This document shows positions 18,676 through 27,665 of a stretch of 64,000 nucleotides of DNA, one piece after another. The stretch comes from Dyadobacter sp. 676 (lineage in GTDB: Bacteria > Bacteroidota > Bacteroidia > Cytophagales > Spirosomataceae). The notes under the pieces were generated by a model. It was not told where the DNA came from and searched no databases. It saw only the letters and a program-made list of their open reading frames with translations. A program made the position numbers and the translations under genes. The stretch is taken from positions 2,976,001 to 3,040,000 of the forward strand of contig NZ_CP159289.1 of the NCBI RefSeq assembly GCF_040448675.1. Direction: 5' to 3'. Position 1 is the stretch's first letter; the number at the start of each line of letters is the position of its first letter.

Positions 18676-20124
18676 ATGCTTACTCTTCTTTTAATACTTT
18701 TACCGATAGCGGCAGGCGTTATCACCCTCCTGTCCGGCGAACGCCTGGCAAAGCAGCTCGCGCTGATTGGTGGCCTTGCTTCGTTGGGCGTCGCTATTTT
18801 CACCTGGCTGCAATTCGACCCCGCAGCCGGTTCTCAATTTGGGTTTAAATACGCATGGGTAGCTTCCGGAGGCATTTCTTTCGCTGCGGGCATCGACGGC
18901 ATCAGCATGCTGCTGGTATTGCTGACAACCTTCCTGACGCCGCTAATCATTCTTTCGGCATTTAAAAACGAATACAAAAACCCGGCATCGTTCTACTCGC
19001 TGATCCTCTTTATGGAGGCCGCGCTGATCGGCGTTTTCACCGCTACGGACGCGTTCCTGTTCTACCTCTTTTTCGAGGCGGCGCTGATACCGGTTTACTT
19101 CCTGTCGGCGATCTGGGGTGGCGAAAACCGCATCAAGGTCACTTTCAAGTTCTTCATCTACACCATTTTCGGGAGCTTGTTCATGCTCGTGGCATTGGTT
19201 TATTTGTATTACCAGACACCGGGCACGCATACTTCCGAAATCGCGGCATTTTATCAGCTGCAACTGAGCCCGGCGGCGCAAGGCTTCCTGTTCTGGGCGT
19301 TTTTCATTGCGTTCGCGATTAAAATGCCGCTCTTTCCGTTCCATACCTGGCAACCCGACACCTACACCGAGTCGCCTACGCCGGCCACCATGCTGCTATC
19401 GGGTATTATGCTGAAAATGGGAGTTTACGGATTGATCCGCCTGCTGCTGCCCATTGTACCTGCGGGTATGGAGCAATGGGGCTTCCTGGCGATGATCCTG
19501 GCTGTAACCGGCATCATTTACGGTTCGATCATCGCGATCCAGCAAAGCGATATGAAAACACTCATCGCCTATTCGTCCTTCGCGCACGTAGGACTGATGG
19601 CTGCCGGCGTATTCTCTTCTTCGCTGAATGGCCTGCAAGGCGCGCTGATCCAGATGCTCGCGCACGGCATCAACGTGATCGGCCTGTTTTTTATCGTCGA
19701 TATCATTTATTCAAGAACCAAAACCCGCTATCTCGACCAGCTTGGGGGCATCACCCAAAGCACGCCGCATTTGAGCGTGTATTTTATGGTATTGCTGCTT
19801 GGCAGCGTCGCATTGCCGCTTACCAACGGTTTTGTAGGTGAATTCCTGTTGCTTTCGAGTGTATTCCAATACAAGAGCTGGCTGGGCGCGGTGGCCGGTC
19901 TGACGATCATTCTCGGTTCGGTGTACATGCTCCGTCTCTTCCAAAAATCCATGTTCGGGCCGAAATCGAAATGGGTGGAAGGCTTCCAGGACCTTACCGC
20001 CAGCGAGCGCGCCGTTCTGCTGCCGCTGGTAATCATGGTATTCTGGATCGGTATTTACCCAAGCACATTCCTGAAAATAACAGAGCCCGCTGTAAACCAA
20101 CTGTTGCAACTGGTCAATAACTAA
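18676..20124 (+). CDS. nuoM: NADH-quinone oxidoreductase subunit M
   Basis: A 482-residue antiporter-like membrane subunit of complex I. It shows the family patterns FYLFFEAALIPVYFLSAIWGG (conserved glutamate), KMPLFPFHTWQPDTYTESPT and YSSFAHVGLMAAG. It begins 54 bases after nuoL and is followed by nuoN after 9 bases. Confidence 0.97.
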   Translation: MLTLLLILLPIAAGVITLLSGERLAKQLALIGGLASLGVAIFTWLQFDPAAGSQFGFKYAWVASGGISFAAGIDGISMLLVLLTTFLTPLIILSAFKNEYKNPASFYSLILFMEAALIGVFTATDAFLFYLFFEAALIPVYFLSAIWGGENRIKVTFKFFIYTIFGSLFMLVALVYLYYQTPGTHTSEIAAFYQLQLSPAAQGFLFWAFFIAFAIKMPLFPFHTWQPDTYTESPTPATMLLSGIMLKMGVYGLIRLLLPIVPAGMEQWGFLAMILAVTGIIYGSIIAIQQSDMKTLIAYSSFAHVGLMAAGVFSSSLNGLQGALIQMLAHGINVIGLFFIVDIIYSRTKTRYLDQLGGITQSTPHLSVYFMVLLLGSVALPLTNGFVGEFLLLSSVFQYKSWLGAVAGLTIILGSVYMLRLFQKSMFGPKSKWVEGFQDLTASERAVLLPLVIMVFWIGIYPSTFLKITEPAVNQLLQLVNN

Positions 20125-20133
20125 GTTAAGAAT

Positions 20134-21528
20134 ATGTATCCCATTATATTGTTGTCGGTTTTTGGAGTGTTAACGCTTTTCCTGGGCTTTTCAAAATCCA
20201 AGAACATCCTCTTGCCAGCTACCCTGCTTTTCCTCGCAATCGCATTGGGAAGCAACTTCATCGAATGGGGAAAGGGGCCGTTTCTCTACTTCCACGACAT
20301 GTTGCGGGTAGATAACCTCACGCTCGCATTCAACGGGATCGTTTTGCTGTCGGCATTCATGATCGCGGCCATTTCGGGTGGTTTCCAGGACAATACGGAT
20401 TCCGAACCGGCCGAATATTATGGACTGATGCTGTTTTCGCTCGTAGGCGCCATCATGATGATCGGTTTCGATCACCTGATCATGCTGTTCATCGGGGTCG
20501 AGATCCTTTCCGTTGCCATGTACGTGCTCACGGGAAGCAATAAGCGTAATCTCCGCTCCAATGAGGCGGCGTTGAAATACCTGTTGATGGGTGCGTTCGC
20601 CACGGGTTTCATGCTCTTCGGCATGACCCTGCTTTACGGTGCGACAGGCTCCTTCAAACTCGTTGCCATCCAGGGCTTCGCGTCCAACATGCCTGCTAGC
20701 GCACCGTCTTACATTTTCTACGCAGGTTTGCTGCTGCTTTTGATCGGTATGCTCTTCAAAGTGTCGGCCGCGCCGTTCCATTTCTGGACGCCGGATGTTT
20801 ACGAAGGAGCTCCTACGATTTTCACGACCTTCATGTCGACGATCGTGAAAACGGCCGGTTTTGCGGCATTATTCCGCTTGCTGAATCATTCCTTCGCCAT
20901 CTACAACTTCTGGTGGATCGTAATCGCGGCCATCGCGGTGCTTACGATGCTTGTCGGGAACATCGGCGCAACGAGCCAGGCCAGCTTCAAGAGAATGCTC
21001 GCTTACTCGGGTATTTCGCATGCCGGCTACCTGCTCATCGCATTGACTGCTCTTACCAAACCCAGCCAGAACGCCATTATTTTTTACTCCCTCGCCTATT
21101 CGCTTTCCACCATTGCGGCGTTCGGGGTACTGATACTCGTTTCGAAAGAGAAAAGCATCGAAGGCCAACCGAATGATCGCTACGAAGCATTCAATGGTTT
21201 GGCAAAGCAAAATCCACTGCTGGCATTCGTACTGGCAGTATCCATGCTGTCGCTGGCAGGTATCCCGCTTACAGCGGGCTTCTGGGGGAAATTCTTCATC
21301 TTTACCAGCGCGGCCGAGCGCGGCATTATGTGGATAACGGTGATCGCCGTATTGATGTCGACTGTCGGTATTTACTATTATTTCCGCGTTATCATTTCTT
21401 CTTATTTTAAAGAGGGCGACACGGTGAAAATCCGCGTGGCGCCATTCTATCAGATCATTCTGGTCCTGGCTACCTTCCTGACAATCCTGTTCGGTCTGGC
21501 CCCCGGTATTTTCGAGAAACTGATATAA
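20134..21528 (+). CDS. nuoN: NADH-quinone oxidoreductase subunit N
   Basis: A 464-residue antiporter-like subunit completing the membrane arm of complex I. Markers are LIMLFIGVEILSVAMYVL, KVSAAPFHFWTPDVYEGAPT and AYSGISHAGYLLIALTA. It is the last gene of nuoKLMN and is followed within 60 bases by a strong terminator. Subunits A-J and the NADH dehydrogenase module are not in this window, so the complex I genes are split between loci or begin beyond the visible region. Confidence 0.97.
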   Translation: MYPIILLSVFGVLTLFLGFSKSKNILLPATLLFLAIALGSNFIEWGKGPFLYFHDMLRVDNLTLAFNGIVLLSAFMIAAISGGFQDNTDSEPAEYYGLMLFSLVGAIMMIGFDHLIMLFIGVEILSVAMYVLTGSNKRNLRSNEAALKYLLMGAFATGFMLFGMTLLYGATGSFKLVAIQGFASNMPASAPSYIFYAGLLLLLIGMLFKVSAAPFHFWTPDVYEGAPTIFTTFMSTIVKTAGFAALFRLLNHSFAIYNFWWIVIAAIAVLTMLVGNIGATSQASFKRMLAYSGISHAGYLLIALTALTKPSQNAIIFYSLAYSLSTIAAFGVLILVSKEKSIEGQPNDRYEAFNGLAKQNPLLAFVLAVSMLSLAGIPLTAGFWGKFFIFTSAAERGIMWITVIAVLMSTVGIYYYFRVIISSYFKEGDTVKIRVAPFYQIILVLATFLTILFGLAPGIFEKLI

Positions 21529-21551
21529 AGATTTGTAATTAATACTTTGCG

Positions 21552-21584
21552 AAAAGAGCTGTACATTTTTGCAGCTCTTTTTTT
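21552..21584 (+). terminator. Intrinsic terminator of nuoKLMN
   Basis: AAAAGAGCTG (21552-21561) pairs with CAGCTCTTTT (21572-21581) around a 10-base loop, and the T run continues to 21584. It lies 23 bases after the nuoN stop. Confidence 0.85.
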
Positions 21585-21594
21585 GTGACCAAAT

Positions 21595-21640
21595 GTCCGA
21601 TCGGACGTATCAAGGATATCCATTATCTTAAACGATATCC
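21595..21640. promoter_or_regulatory. Two palindromes in the capD-like leader
   Basis: GTCCGATCGGAC (21595-21606) is a perfect 12-bp palindrome. GGATATC (21614-21620) and GATATCC (21634-21640) form a perfect 7-bp inverted repeat ending 2 bases before the start codon. They could be operators or a translation-control hairpin; this is inference. Confidence 0.35.
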
Positions 21641-21642
21641 CG

Positions 21643-22851
21643 ATGCAAACAAAACAGCACACCTATCCATTCGGCACATTCGCGCCGGAAGACCTCCTCG
21701 GCCGCGAACCGGTTGTACTTGATCCTCGCAATATCATCCGCGAAATGCGGGACCGGATAGTCATGATTACCGGTGCCGCAGGGACGATCGGCAGCGAGCT
21801 CGCCTCACAGGTATGCACATACGCCCCGGCGAAGGTCATTCTGGTGGATCAGGCAGAAACCCCGCTGCACGATCTGGACCTTTTTCTCAAGCACAAATTC
21901 CCGCGGGTGCACGTGCTCAGCGAGGTAGCGAATATCACCAACGCCTCGCGCATGGCGCAAATCCTTGCGCAATCGGGCGCCCGCGTCATTTTCCATGCCG
22001 CCGCGTACAAGCACGTCCCGTTCATGGAACGGCATCCTTACGAGGCCATTAAAACCAATATCCTGGGCACCGAAATCCTGGCAGACCTCGCACTATCCCA
22101 CGGCGTCGACAAATTCGTTTACATCTCAACCGATAAAGCCGTGAAACCCGGCAGTGTAATGGGCGCCACGAAGCGCCTGGCGGAAATCTATCTTCAACAT
22201 TTAAGTAAGGAATATCCCTGCCAGACAAAGTTCGTTGTCACCCGTTTTGGAAATGTACTGGGTTCGAACGGCTCATTCCTGCTGCGTTTTGCACAACAAA
22301 TCCGCGAGGGCGGGCCGGTAACCGTTACGCACCCTGATGCGCAGCGGTATATGATGACCGTCTCCGAAGCTTGCCAGCTCGTTCTGGAAGCGGCTGCCAC
22401 CAGCCAGGGCAGTGAAATTCTGTCATTCGACATGGGCTGGCCGGTGAAGATTATGGATGTGGCGAAAAGAATGATCCGCCTTTCGGGGAAGGCTCATATC
22501 GAGGTTCAGTTCACCGGATTGAGGCCCGGTGAAAAACTATGCGAAGAACCGGCCGTGGAGGTTGGTGCGTTTGAAAAGGAATGTGGACAGATAAAAAGCA
22601 TTCCTTTCTCCAAATCAATCGGTTTTTGCATGCGTCAATGCATGTCTGTTTTACAGGAAGCACTGGATTCCGGCCAGGCCGAACGTATGGTCGCCATCCT
22701 GAAAATGGCCATCCCGGACTACATCAGCGTCAACTCGGCCTTTACAAAACTGGATTTGAAGCGTAGCGTGCCGTTGCCCGGGTTACTTTTCAGGCAGGAA
22801 GCCGGTTATCCGCATCCATTGGAGGCACCGTCCGAACCATTCGTCGAATGA
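21643..22851 (+). CDS. CapD/FlaA1-like NDP-sugar epimerase or dehydratase, soluble form
   Basis: A 402-residue extended-SDR enzyme acting on nucleotide sugars for surface polysaccharide synthesis. The NAD(P)-binding motif TGAAGTIG is at 43-50. The active-site segment STDKAVKPGSVMGATKR has M173 and K177, the Met-x3-Lys form seen in WbpM/PglF-type 4,6-dehydratases in place of the usual Tyr-x3-Lys. The membrane and CoA-binding-like N-terminal domains of full-length CapD are missing, so this is the short soluble version. It stands alone after the nuo terminator with palindromes in its leader, and its last 69 bases overlap the convergent esterase. Confidence 0.85.
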   Translation: MQTKQHTYPFGTFAPEDLLGREPVVLDPRNIIREMRDRIVMITGAAGTIGSELASQVCTYAPAKVILVDQAETPLHDLDLFLKHKFPRVHVLSEVANITNASRMAQILAQSGARVIFHAAAYKHVPFMERHPYEAIKTNILGTEILADLALSHGVDKFVYISTDKAVKPGSVMGATKRLAEIYLQHLSKEYPCQTKFVVTRFGNVLGSNGSFLLRFAQQIREGGPVTVTHPDAQRYMMTVSEACQLVLEAAATSQGSEILSFDMGWPVKIMDVAKRMIRLSGKAHIEVQFTGLRPGEKLCEEPAVEVGAFEKECGQIKSIPFSKSIGFCMRQCMSVLQEALDSGQAERMVAILKMAIPDYISVNSAFTKLDLKRSVPLPGLLFRQEAGYPHPLEAPSEPFVE

Positions 22852-23694
22852 AGGCACTTTTGGGTAGCCATGTTGCCCCCTGGCGTAAATGTGCATGTCG
22901 GCGGCAATACCTTTGGCGTTCAATGCTTCGTAGAAGCGAAGGCTGTTGGATACCGGCACGACCGTATCGTCGCCCGCGTGGGTGAGATATGCCGGGGGCG
23001 TAGATGCCGTAACCTGCAAATCGTTGGAGAAATACCGCACACGCTCTGCAGATGGCGACGGCCCCAGCAGATTGGCGGAAGAACCCTTGTGCCCAATTTT
23101 TCCCTCAAAACTGATAACCGGGTAAACAAGCACCATGAAATCGGGACGGAGGCTCGTTTTTTGAGGATTGTCGATAAAACTGCTGTCATAATGCGTACCG
23201 GCCGTGGACGCCAGATGCCCGCCCGCCGAAAAGCCCATAATGCCGATCTTCGCAGGATCTACGTGCCATTCCTTCGCTCTTTCACGGACCGTCCTGATGG
23301 CCTGCTGCGCGTCTTGCAATGGCCCCATCGACTTATCCTTCATCGTACGGTCGCTTGGCAGGCGGTATTTCAGTACAAATGCGGCAATACCTTGCCTGTT
23401 CAGCTCCTTTGCCACGCGGTAGCCCTCCCGTTCGATCACCAGCACGCCGTAGCCGCCTCCGGGGCATACGATCACCGCCGTGCCGTTTCCCATACCTGCC
23501 GGCGGAAGGAACGCGGTAAGCGTAGGTATCGACACGTCCCGGACGACGTTGTCCTTGCTCGTCTCCTGGTTCTCCGCCTCGATCGCATTGGGAATCTTCC
23601 CCGGATAAAGCGGCATTTCGGTTTGCGCATGCAGCGCGACGGAGACGAACAGGGTAGCGCAAACGGCAGTTAACAGGCAGGATATCTTGGCCAT
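22783..23694 (-). CDS. Secreted alpha/beta-hydrolase esterase (BD-FAE/acetylesterase-like)
   Basis: A 303-residue esterase with a signal peptide (cleavage near LHA-QTE, about residue 23). The oxyanion region is CPGGGYGVL (77-85), the nucleophile is S156 in GFSAGGH, and the acid and histidine are likely in HAGDDTVVPV and RGQHGYP near the C-terminus. Such enzymes remove acetyl or related esters from carbohydrates. The 3' end overlaps the capD-like gene on the opposite strand by 69 bases, and both C-termini look genuine. A three-way-junction fold lies about 80 bases upstream of its start. Confidence 0.88.
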   Translation of the reverse strand: MAKISCLLTAVCATLFVSVALHAQTEMPLYPGKIPNAIEAENQETSKDNVVRDVSIPTLTAFLPPAGMGNGTAVIVCPGGGYGVLVIEREGYRVAKELNRQGIAAFVLKYRLPSDRTMKDKSMGPLQDAQQAIRTVRERAKEWHVDPAKIGIMGFSAGGHLASTAGTHYDSSFIDNPQKTSLRPDFMVLVYPVISFEGKIGHKGSSANLLGPSPSAERVRYFSNDLQVTASTPPAYLTHAGDDTVVPVSNSLRFYEALNAKGIAADMHIYARGQHGYPKVPSFDEWFGRCLQWMRITGFLPEK

Positions 23695-23772
23695 TTCTAT
23701 GGAATCGAAGAATTTGCAGTCGTATTTAATTTTTTTCTAATACCTTTTGAATAGTATTTCTGGCTAAATTTC

Positions 23773-23835
23773 GGTTACACTCAGAAACGCGGCTACCCCG
23801 AGCCGGGACGTGTTTATGCGCTTCGTCCTGTAACC
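23773..23835. other. Candidate structured RNA: compact three-way junction
   Basis: Within the 408-base gene-free gap 23695-24102, three nested perfect helices fit together. P1 is GGTTACA (23773-23779) with TGTAACC (23829-23835). P2 is CGGCT (23790-23794) with AGCCG (23801-23805), closing a 6-base loop. P3 is GGACG (23806-23810) with CGTCC (23824-23828). P2-P3 and P3-P1 are directly contiguous, leaving a single 10-base joining strand (23780-23789). It could be the leader of the esterase (78 bases away, minus strand) or of the hydrolase (plus strand). I could not match it to a known riboswitch. The rest of the gap is A/T-rich, with only the promoter box listed next. Confidence 0.4.
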
Positions 23836-24028
23836 GGTGGATAATTGGTTTAAGACAGGACCAACCAAAATATACCCGGTTCAACAACGCCGGCCGGCGG
23901 AAGCAGCAAGTGAACAGAATTGCACCATTCTATGTTATTCGACTAATTCTTTTATTATTAATATAATATTTACAAGAAATTCGGAAAGCGTTTCTTACTT
24001 TGGCTCATTGAACAATCAAAAAAATAAC

Positions 24029-24036
24029 TAGTTTTG
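24029..24036 (+). promoter_or_regulatory. Bacteroidota -7 box for the alpha/beta hydrolase
   Basis: TAGTTTTG matches TAnnTTTG, 66 bases before the start at 24103. ATTG at 24007-24010 with an 18-base spacer is a near-match to the -33 element. Confidence 0.45.
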
Positions 24037-24102
24037 TAGAGTATCCTAATCATGCACTAGTTTCTTTGATAAGTTATAAATGGTCTTAAATCCACAAAAA
24101 GA

Positions 24103-24876
24103 ATGAAATATACAGTACATGCAGAAGGCAGGTTTCAGTTTATCGACGAGGGAAAGGGCGAAACATTACTGCTTTTGCATGGCCTTTTCGGTGCATTGAG
24201 TAACTGGGATGGTATTATCGACCATTTTTCAAGTCGCTACCGGGTGGTTATTCCACTGCTTCCGATCTATGAACTTCCGCCGCGCGAGGCCGGTCTGGAA
24301 GCATTGCTCGCCTTTCTGGAAGACTTTGTTTCATTTAAAAATCTAATTAACGTTACGGTTATCGGTAACTCACTGGGCGGGCATATCGGCTTGCTGTACA
24401 CCCTCAAAAACCAGGACAACGTACAACGGCTGGTTCTCACGGGGAGTTCGGGCCTGTTCGAGAACTCGATGGGTGGCTCCTTCCCGAAACGTGGAAGTTA
24501 TGATTATATCAAGGAACGTGTAGCCTATACCTTCTACGATCCGGAGGTGGCCACGAAAGAGCTTATCGACGAAGTTTTTGAAACTACATCCAGTATTCCG
24601 AAGTGCATGAGCATCGTGGGCATCGCCAAATCGGCTCAGCGGCACAATCTTGCGAAGGATTTGCACCAGATCACGGTTCCTACGCTGCTTGTCTGGGGTT
24701 TGAACGACACGATCACGCCGCCACATGTAGGCTATGAATTCAACCGGCTGATTGCCAATTCGGAATTGTATTTTATCGATAAATGCTGCCATGCGCCGAT
24801 GATGGAGCACCCGCACGAGTTCAATGTGATCCTGGAAAGCTTCCTCGAAAAACACGTGACAGTGCCGATGGCTTAA
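24103..24876 (+). CDS. Cytoplasmic alpha/beta-hydrolase
   Basis: A 257-residue alpha/beta-hydrolase without a signal peptide. The oxyanion motif is LLLLHGLFG (22-30), the nucleophile S90 in GNSLGGH, the acid in VWGLNDTITPP and the histidine in DKCCHAPMMEHP. This is the layout of small esterases, C-C hydrolases and haloperoxidase-like enzymes; the substrate is unknown. It precedes the CBS-domain gene and nadK on the same strand, with an 89-base gap. Confidence 0.82.
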   Translation: MKYTVHAEGRFQFIDEGKGETLLLLHGLFGALSNWDGIIDHFSSRYRVVIPLLPIYELPPREAGLEALLAFLEDFVSFKNLINVTVIGNSLGGHIGLLYTLKNQDNVQRLVLTGSSGLFENSMGGSFPKRGSYDYIKERVAYTFYDPEVATKELIDEVFETTSSIPKCMSIVGIAKSAQRHNLAKDLHQITVPTLLVWGLNDTITPPHVGYEFNRLIANSELYFIDKCCHAPMMEHPHEFNVILESFLEKHVTVPMA

Positions 24877-24965
24877 AACCAGGGAATTCCGGTGAAATTT
24901 CTTTTGTTACGATAGTTGATCTGTATATTGTTTTTTTATAGCTTCGGAAAATGACGTTCTGACCC

Positions 24966-25637
24966 ATGCTCGCAGCCACTCTGATAAATCCCATGATCCC
25001 CGTGCTGAAACCGACCGATTCGGTGGGTACGGCTTTGGATTGGATGGATGAATTCGGGGTAAAACAGCTTGTCGTTGCCGATTCGGGCGTTTACCAGGGC
25101 ATTGTTTCGGAAGACATTCTTTTCGACATCCCCGATATCGCCGAGCATCTTTCCAAGGTCATCATCCAGCATAAGGACATTTTCGCGACGGAAGACCAGC
25201 ACCCTTACGAACTGCTGCGGCTTGTGAACCAGTTCGGGCTGGTGGTTATCCCCGTGTTGCATGAGGACCGCACATTTGCCGGCAGCATTCTCGTCAACGA
25301 CCTTGTCGAACGCTTCGTAAACGAGCTGGGCGTTCAGGAAAAAGGCGCCGTTATCGTGCTCAAAATTGAGGAAAGAAGCTATTCGCTTTCCGAAGTCAGC
25401 CGTTTGATCGAATCCAATGGCGTGAAAGTGCTCAGCAGTTACTATTCTTCCGGAGAAGTTTATAACCCCACCAACGAGGCCCGGCTAACGCTGAAACTGA
25501 ACCGGACCCACATTACTCCTATTATCGCCACGCTGGAACGCTTCGGGTATGAAATCGAGGAAGCGCACGCCAACGACCCCATCGAAAGCCTCGATCAGGA
25601 ACGCCTGGATATGCTTTTGCGGTACCTGGCTACCTAG
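24966..25637 (+). CDS. CBS-domain protein with C-terminal ACT-like region
   Basis: A 223-residue protein with a pair of CBS motifs in residues 1-120 (LKPTDSVGTALDWMDEFGVKQLVVAD, then ATEDQHPYELLRLVNQFGLVVIPVL). A second half of ACT-like pattern follows (KGAVIVLKIEERSYSLSEV, then LNRTHITPIIATLERFGYEI). CBS pairs usually bind adenine nucleotides, and the protein sits 94 bases before NAD kinase on the same strand, so a role in sensing nucleotides near NAD(P) metabolism is a reasonable inference. No enzymatic domain is attached. Confidence 0.82.
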   Translation: MLAATLINPMIPVLKPTDSVGTALDWMDEFGVKQLVVADSGVYQGIVSEDILFDIPDIAEHLSKVIIQHKDIFATEDQHPYELLRLVNQFGLVVIPVLHEDRTFAGSILVNDLVERFVNELGVQEKGAVIVLKIEERSYSLSEVSRLIESNGVKVLSSYYSSGEVYNPTNEARLTLKLNRTHITPIIATLERFGYEIEEAHANDPIESLDQERLDMLLRYLAT

Positions 25638-25731
25638 GCATCCCGCAACCGGCAAATGTTCCTGCGGCTTTTGAATCGGCATATTTGTCGCGTATCTTTC
25701 GGGTGAAACCACAAGTTTTACTTTTTTCTGC

Positions 25732-26607
25732 ATGAAGATCGCCATTCACGGACGCAACTTTAATGAGTCCGCAAGACCTTTCATTGAAAACATGTTTGAT
25801 GAACTGTCACGCCGGAAAGTTGAGGTTCAGCTGTCAAAGTCTTTCCGGACGTTCCTGGATCAGGCCGGCATTTCGCATCACTCCGAGCTCGTTTACGAAA
25901 AGCCGGAGGAACTTTTCGACGCGCGGCTGGTGGTAAGCATGGGTGGCGACGGCACATTACTGGAAACGATTTCGCACGTCGGCAAACGCCAGACACCCGC
26001 CATCGGGATCAATGTAGGCCGCCTGGGGTTCCTGGCAACCGTTTCGCCCGAGCGCATTACCGACATGATCGCCGCACTCGAAACCAGCCAGTTCCGCATC
26101 GACGAACGTACATTAGTAGAGGTAGAATCCAATATCGATCTTTTCGACGGCCTGAATTTCGGTTTGAACGATTTCACGATCACCAAAACGGATACATCGT
26201 CGATGATTACGGTGCACACGTACCTGAACGACGAATTTCTCAACTCCTATTGGGCCGACGGCCTGATCGTATCTACGCCTACCGGCTCGACGGGCTATTC
26301 GCTGAGCTGCGGCGGACCGGTGCTCGTACCGCACTCACAGAATTTTATCGTTACGCCTATCAGTCCGCATAACCTGAACGTGCGTCCGCTCGTGGTCGAA
26401 GATACGGCCGTGATCCGCCTGGAAGTAAAAAGCCGCAGCAGCAACTTCCTCGTCTCGCTCGACGCTCGGTCTCGCATTGTCGACGAAAATACGCAGCTGC
26501 TCGTACGCAAAGCCGGTTTCATTGCCCGGTTGATCAAAATGAAAGACGACAGTTTTTTGAATACATTAAGAAACAAGCTATCGTGGGGCCTCGATATGCG
26601 GAATTAG
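25732..26607 (+). CDS. nadK: NAD kinase
   Basis: A 291-residue NAD kinase, which makes NADP from NAD and ATP. GGDGT is at 71-75 (MGGDGTLLE) and the second signature is DGLIVSTPTGSTGYSLSCGGPV. LNDFTITK replaces the more common NE motif. The length is normal. It is followed after 27 bases by a dipeptide epimerase gene. Confidence 0.97.
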   Translation: MKIAIHGRNFNESARPFIENMFDELSRRKVEVQLSKSFRTFLDQAGISHHSELVYEKPEELFDARLVVSMGGDGTLLETISHVGKRQTPAIGINVGRLGFLATVSPERITDMIAALETSQFRIDERTLVEVESNIDLFDGLNFGLNDFTITKTDTSSMITVHTYLNDEFLNSYWADGLIVSTPTGSTGYSLSCGGPVLVPHSQNFIVTPISPHNLNVRPLVVEDTAVIRLEVKSRSSNFLVSLDARSRIVDENTQLLVRKAGFIARLIKMKDDSFLNTLRNKLSWGLDMRN

Positions 26608-26634
26608 GCCTATGAAATTTCAGTTCTGACACCT

Positions 26635-27657
26635 ATGCAGCTTACCTACCACACTTTTGACCTGCAACTGAAACACACCTTCACCATCGCGCACGACTCG
26701 CGCGATGTGCAGCAGACGCTGATCGTGCAACTGAACGACGGCCTATATTCGGGGCTGGGCGAAGCTACTTCCAATCCCTATTACGGCGTCACGATCGAAA
26801 ACATGATCGCCGCGCTGGAAACCGTGAAGGAAATTGTCGAAAAAGGCGATTACAGCTCGGCGGAGGAACTTTGGACGATTACACACCCTTACCTTCTCGG
26901 TAACTCTTTCGCACAATGCGCATTGGACGAAGCGGCACAGGATTATTTTGCCAAAAAGAAAGGCCGGAAGCTGTACGAAAGCTGGGGCCTTTCTCCGGAG
27001 CGCATTCCCATGACAAATTTCACTATCGGGATTGACACCGTGGAGAAAATGGTAGCCAAGATGCGCGAACTCCCCTGGCCTATTTATAAGATCAAGCTCG
27101 GGACCGACGAAGACCTCCGCATTGTTCAGGAATTAAGGAAAAATACCGACGCGATCTTCCGGGTCGATGCCAATTGTGGCTGGACAGCGAAAAAAACCAT
27201 TGAGGTAGCACCGAAGCTGGCTGCATTAGGCGTAGAGTTTATCGAACAGCCGCTTCCCGCCGACGATATCCGGGGCATGAAAGAAGTATTTGCGGAGAGC
27301 GCATTGCCCGTTATTGCCGATGAAAGCTGCATTACCGAAGATGACGTTGAAAAATGCCACGGCCTGTTCCATGGGGTTAATGTAAAACTTACCAAATGCG
27401 GCGGGCCTACCGCCGCGCTGCGGATGCTCGCCAAAGCCAGGACCCTCGGTATGAAAACGATGGTCGGCTGCATGACCGAAACCAGTGTAGGCATTTCCGT
27501 CATCGCGCATTTACTTCCGCTGCTCGATTATGTGGATATGGACGGCTCTCTGCTGATTCGTAACGATCCGGCTACCGGCGTAACCTTCGATTTCGGCAAA
27601 GTGATCTATGCCGGAGGAAACGGCACGGGCGCTGCCCTGAAACCGGAATTCCAGTAA
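26635..27657 (+). CDS. Dipeptide epimerase (L-Ala-D/L-Glu epimerase type)
   Basis: A 340-residue enolase-superfamily enzyme of the muconate-lactonising subgroup. Catalytic K152-x-K154 (YKIKLGT), metal ligands D178 (VDAN), E204 (IEQP) and D229 (ADES), and the second lysine region K251/K254 (VNVKLTKCGG) are all present. The MVGCMTETSVGIS segment corresponds to the specificity region of L-Ala-D/L-Glu epimerases, which recycle the murein dipeptide. The next gene, a PLP aminotransferase, starts 8 bases after its stop, so both probably act in one amino acid or peptidoglycan recycling route. Confidence 0.9.
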   Translation: MQLTYHTFDLQLKHTFTIAHDSRDVQQTLIVQLNDGLYSGLGEATSNPYYGVTIENMIAALETVKEIVEKGDYSSAEELWTITHPYLLGNSFAQCALDEAAQDYFAKKKGRKLYESWGLSPERIPMTNFTIGIDTVEKMVAKMRELPWPIYKIKLGTDEDLRIVQELRKNTDAIFRVDANCGWTAKKTIEVAPKLAALGVEFIEQPLPADDIRGMKEVFAESALPVIADESCITEDDVEKCHGLFHGVNVKLTKCGGPTAALRMLAKARTLGMKTMVGCMTETSVGISVIAHLLPLLDYVDMDGSLLIRNDPATGVTFDFGKVIYAGGNGTGAALKPEFQ

Positions 27658-27665
27658 TCCGCGCC

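Noticed and set aside
23837..24031. 64-codon plus-strand frame in the gap before the hydrolase
   Set aside because: It has no domain, signal or good start, and ends in A/T-rich promoter sequence.
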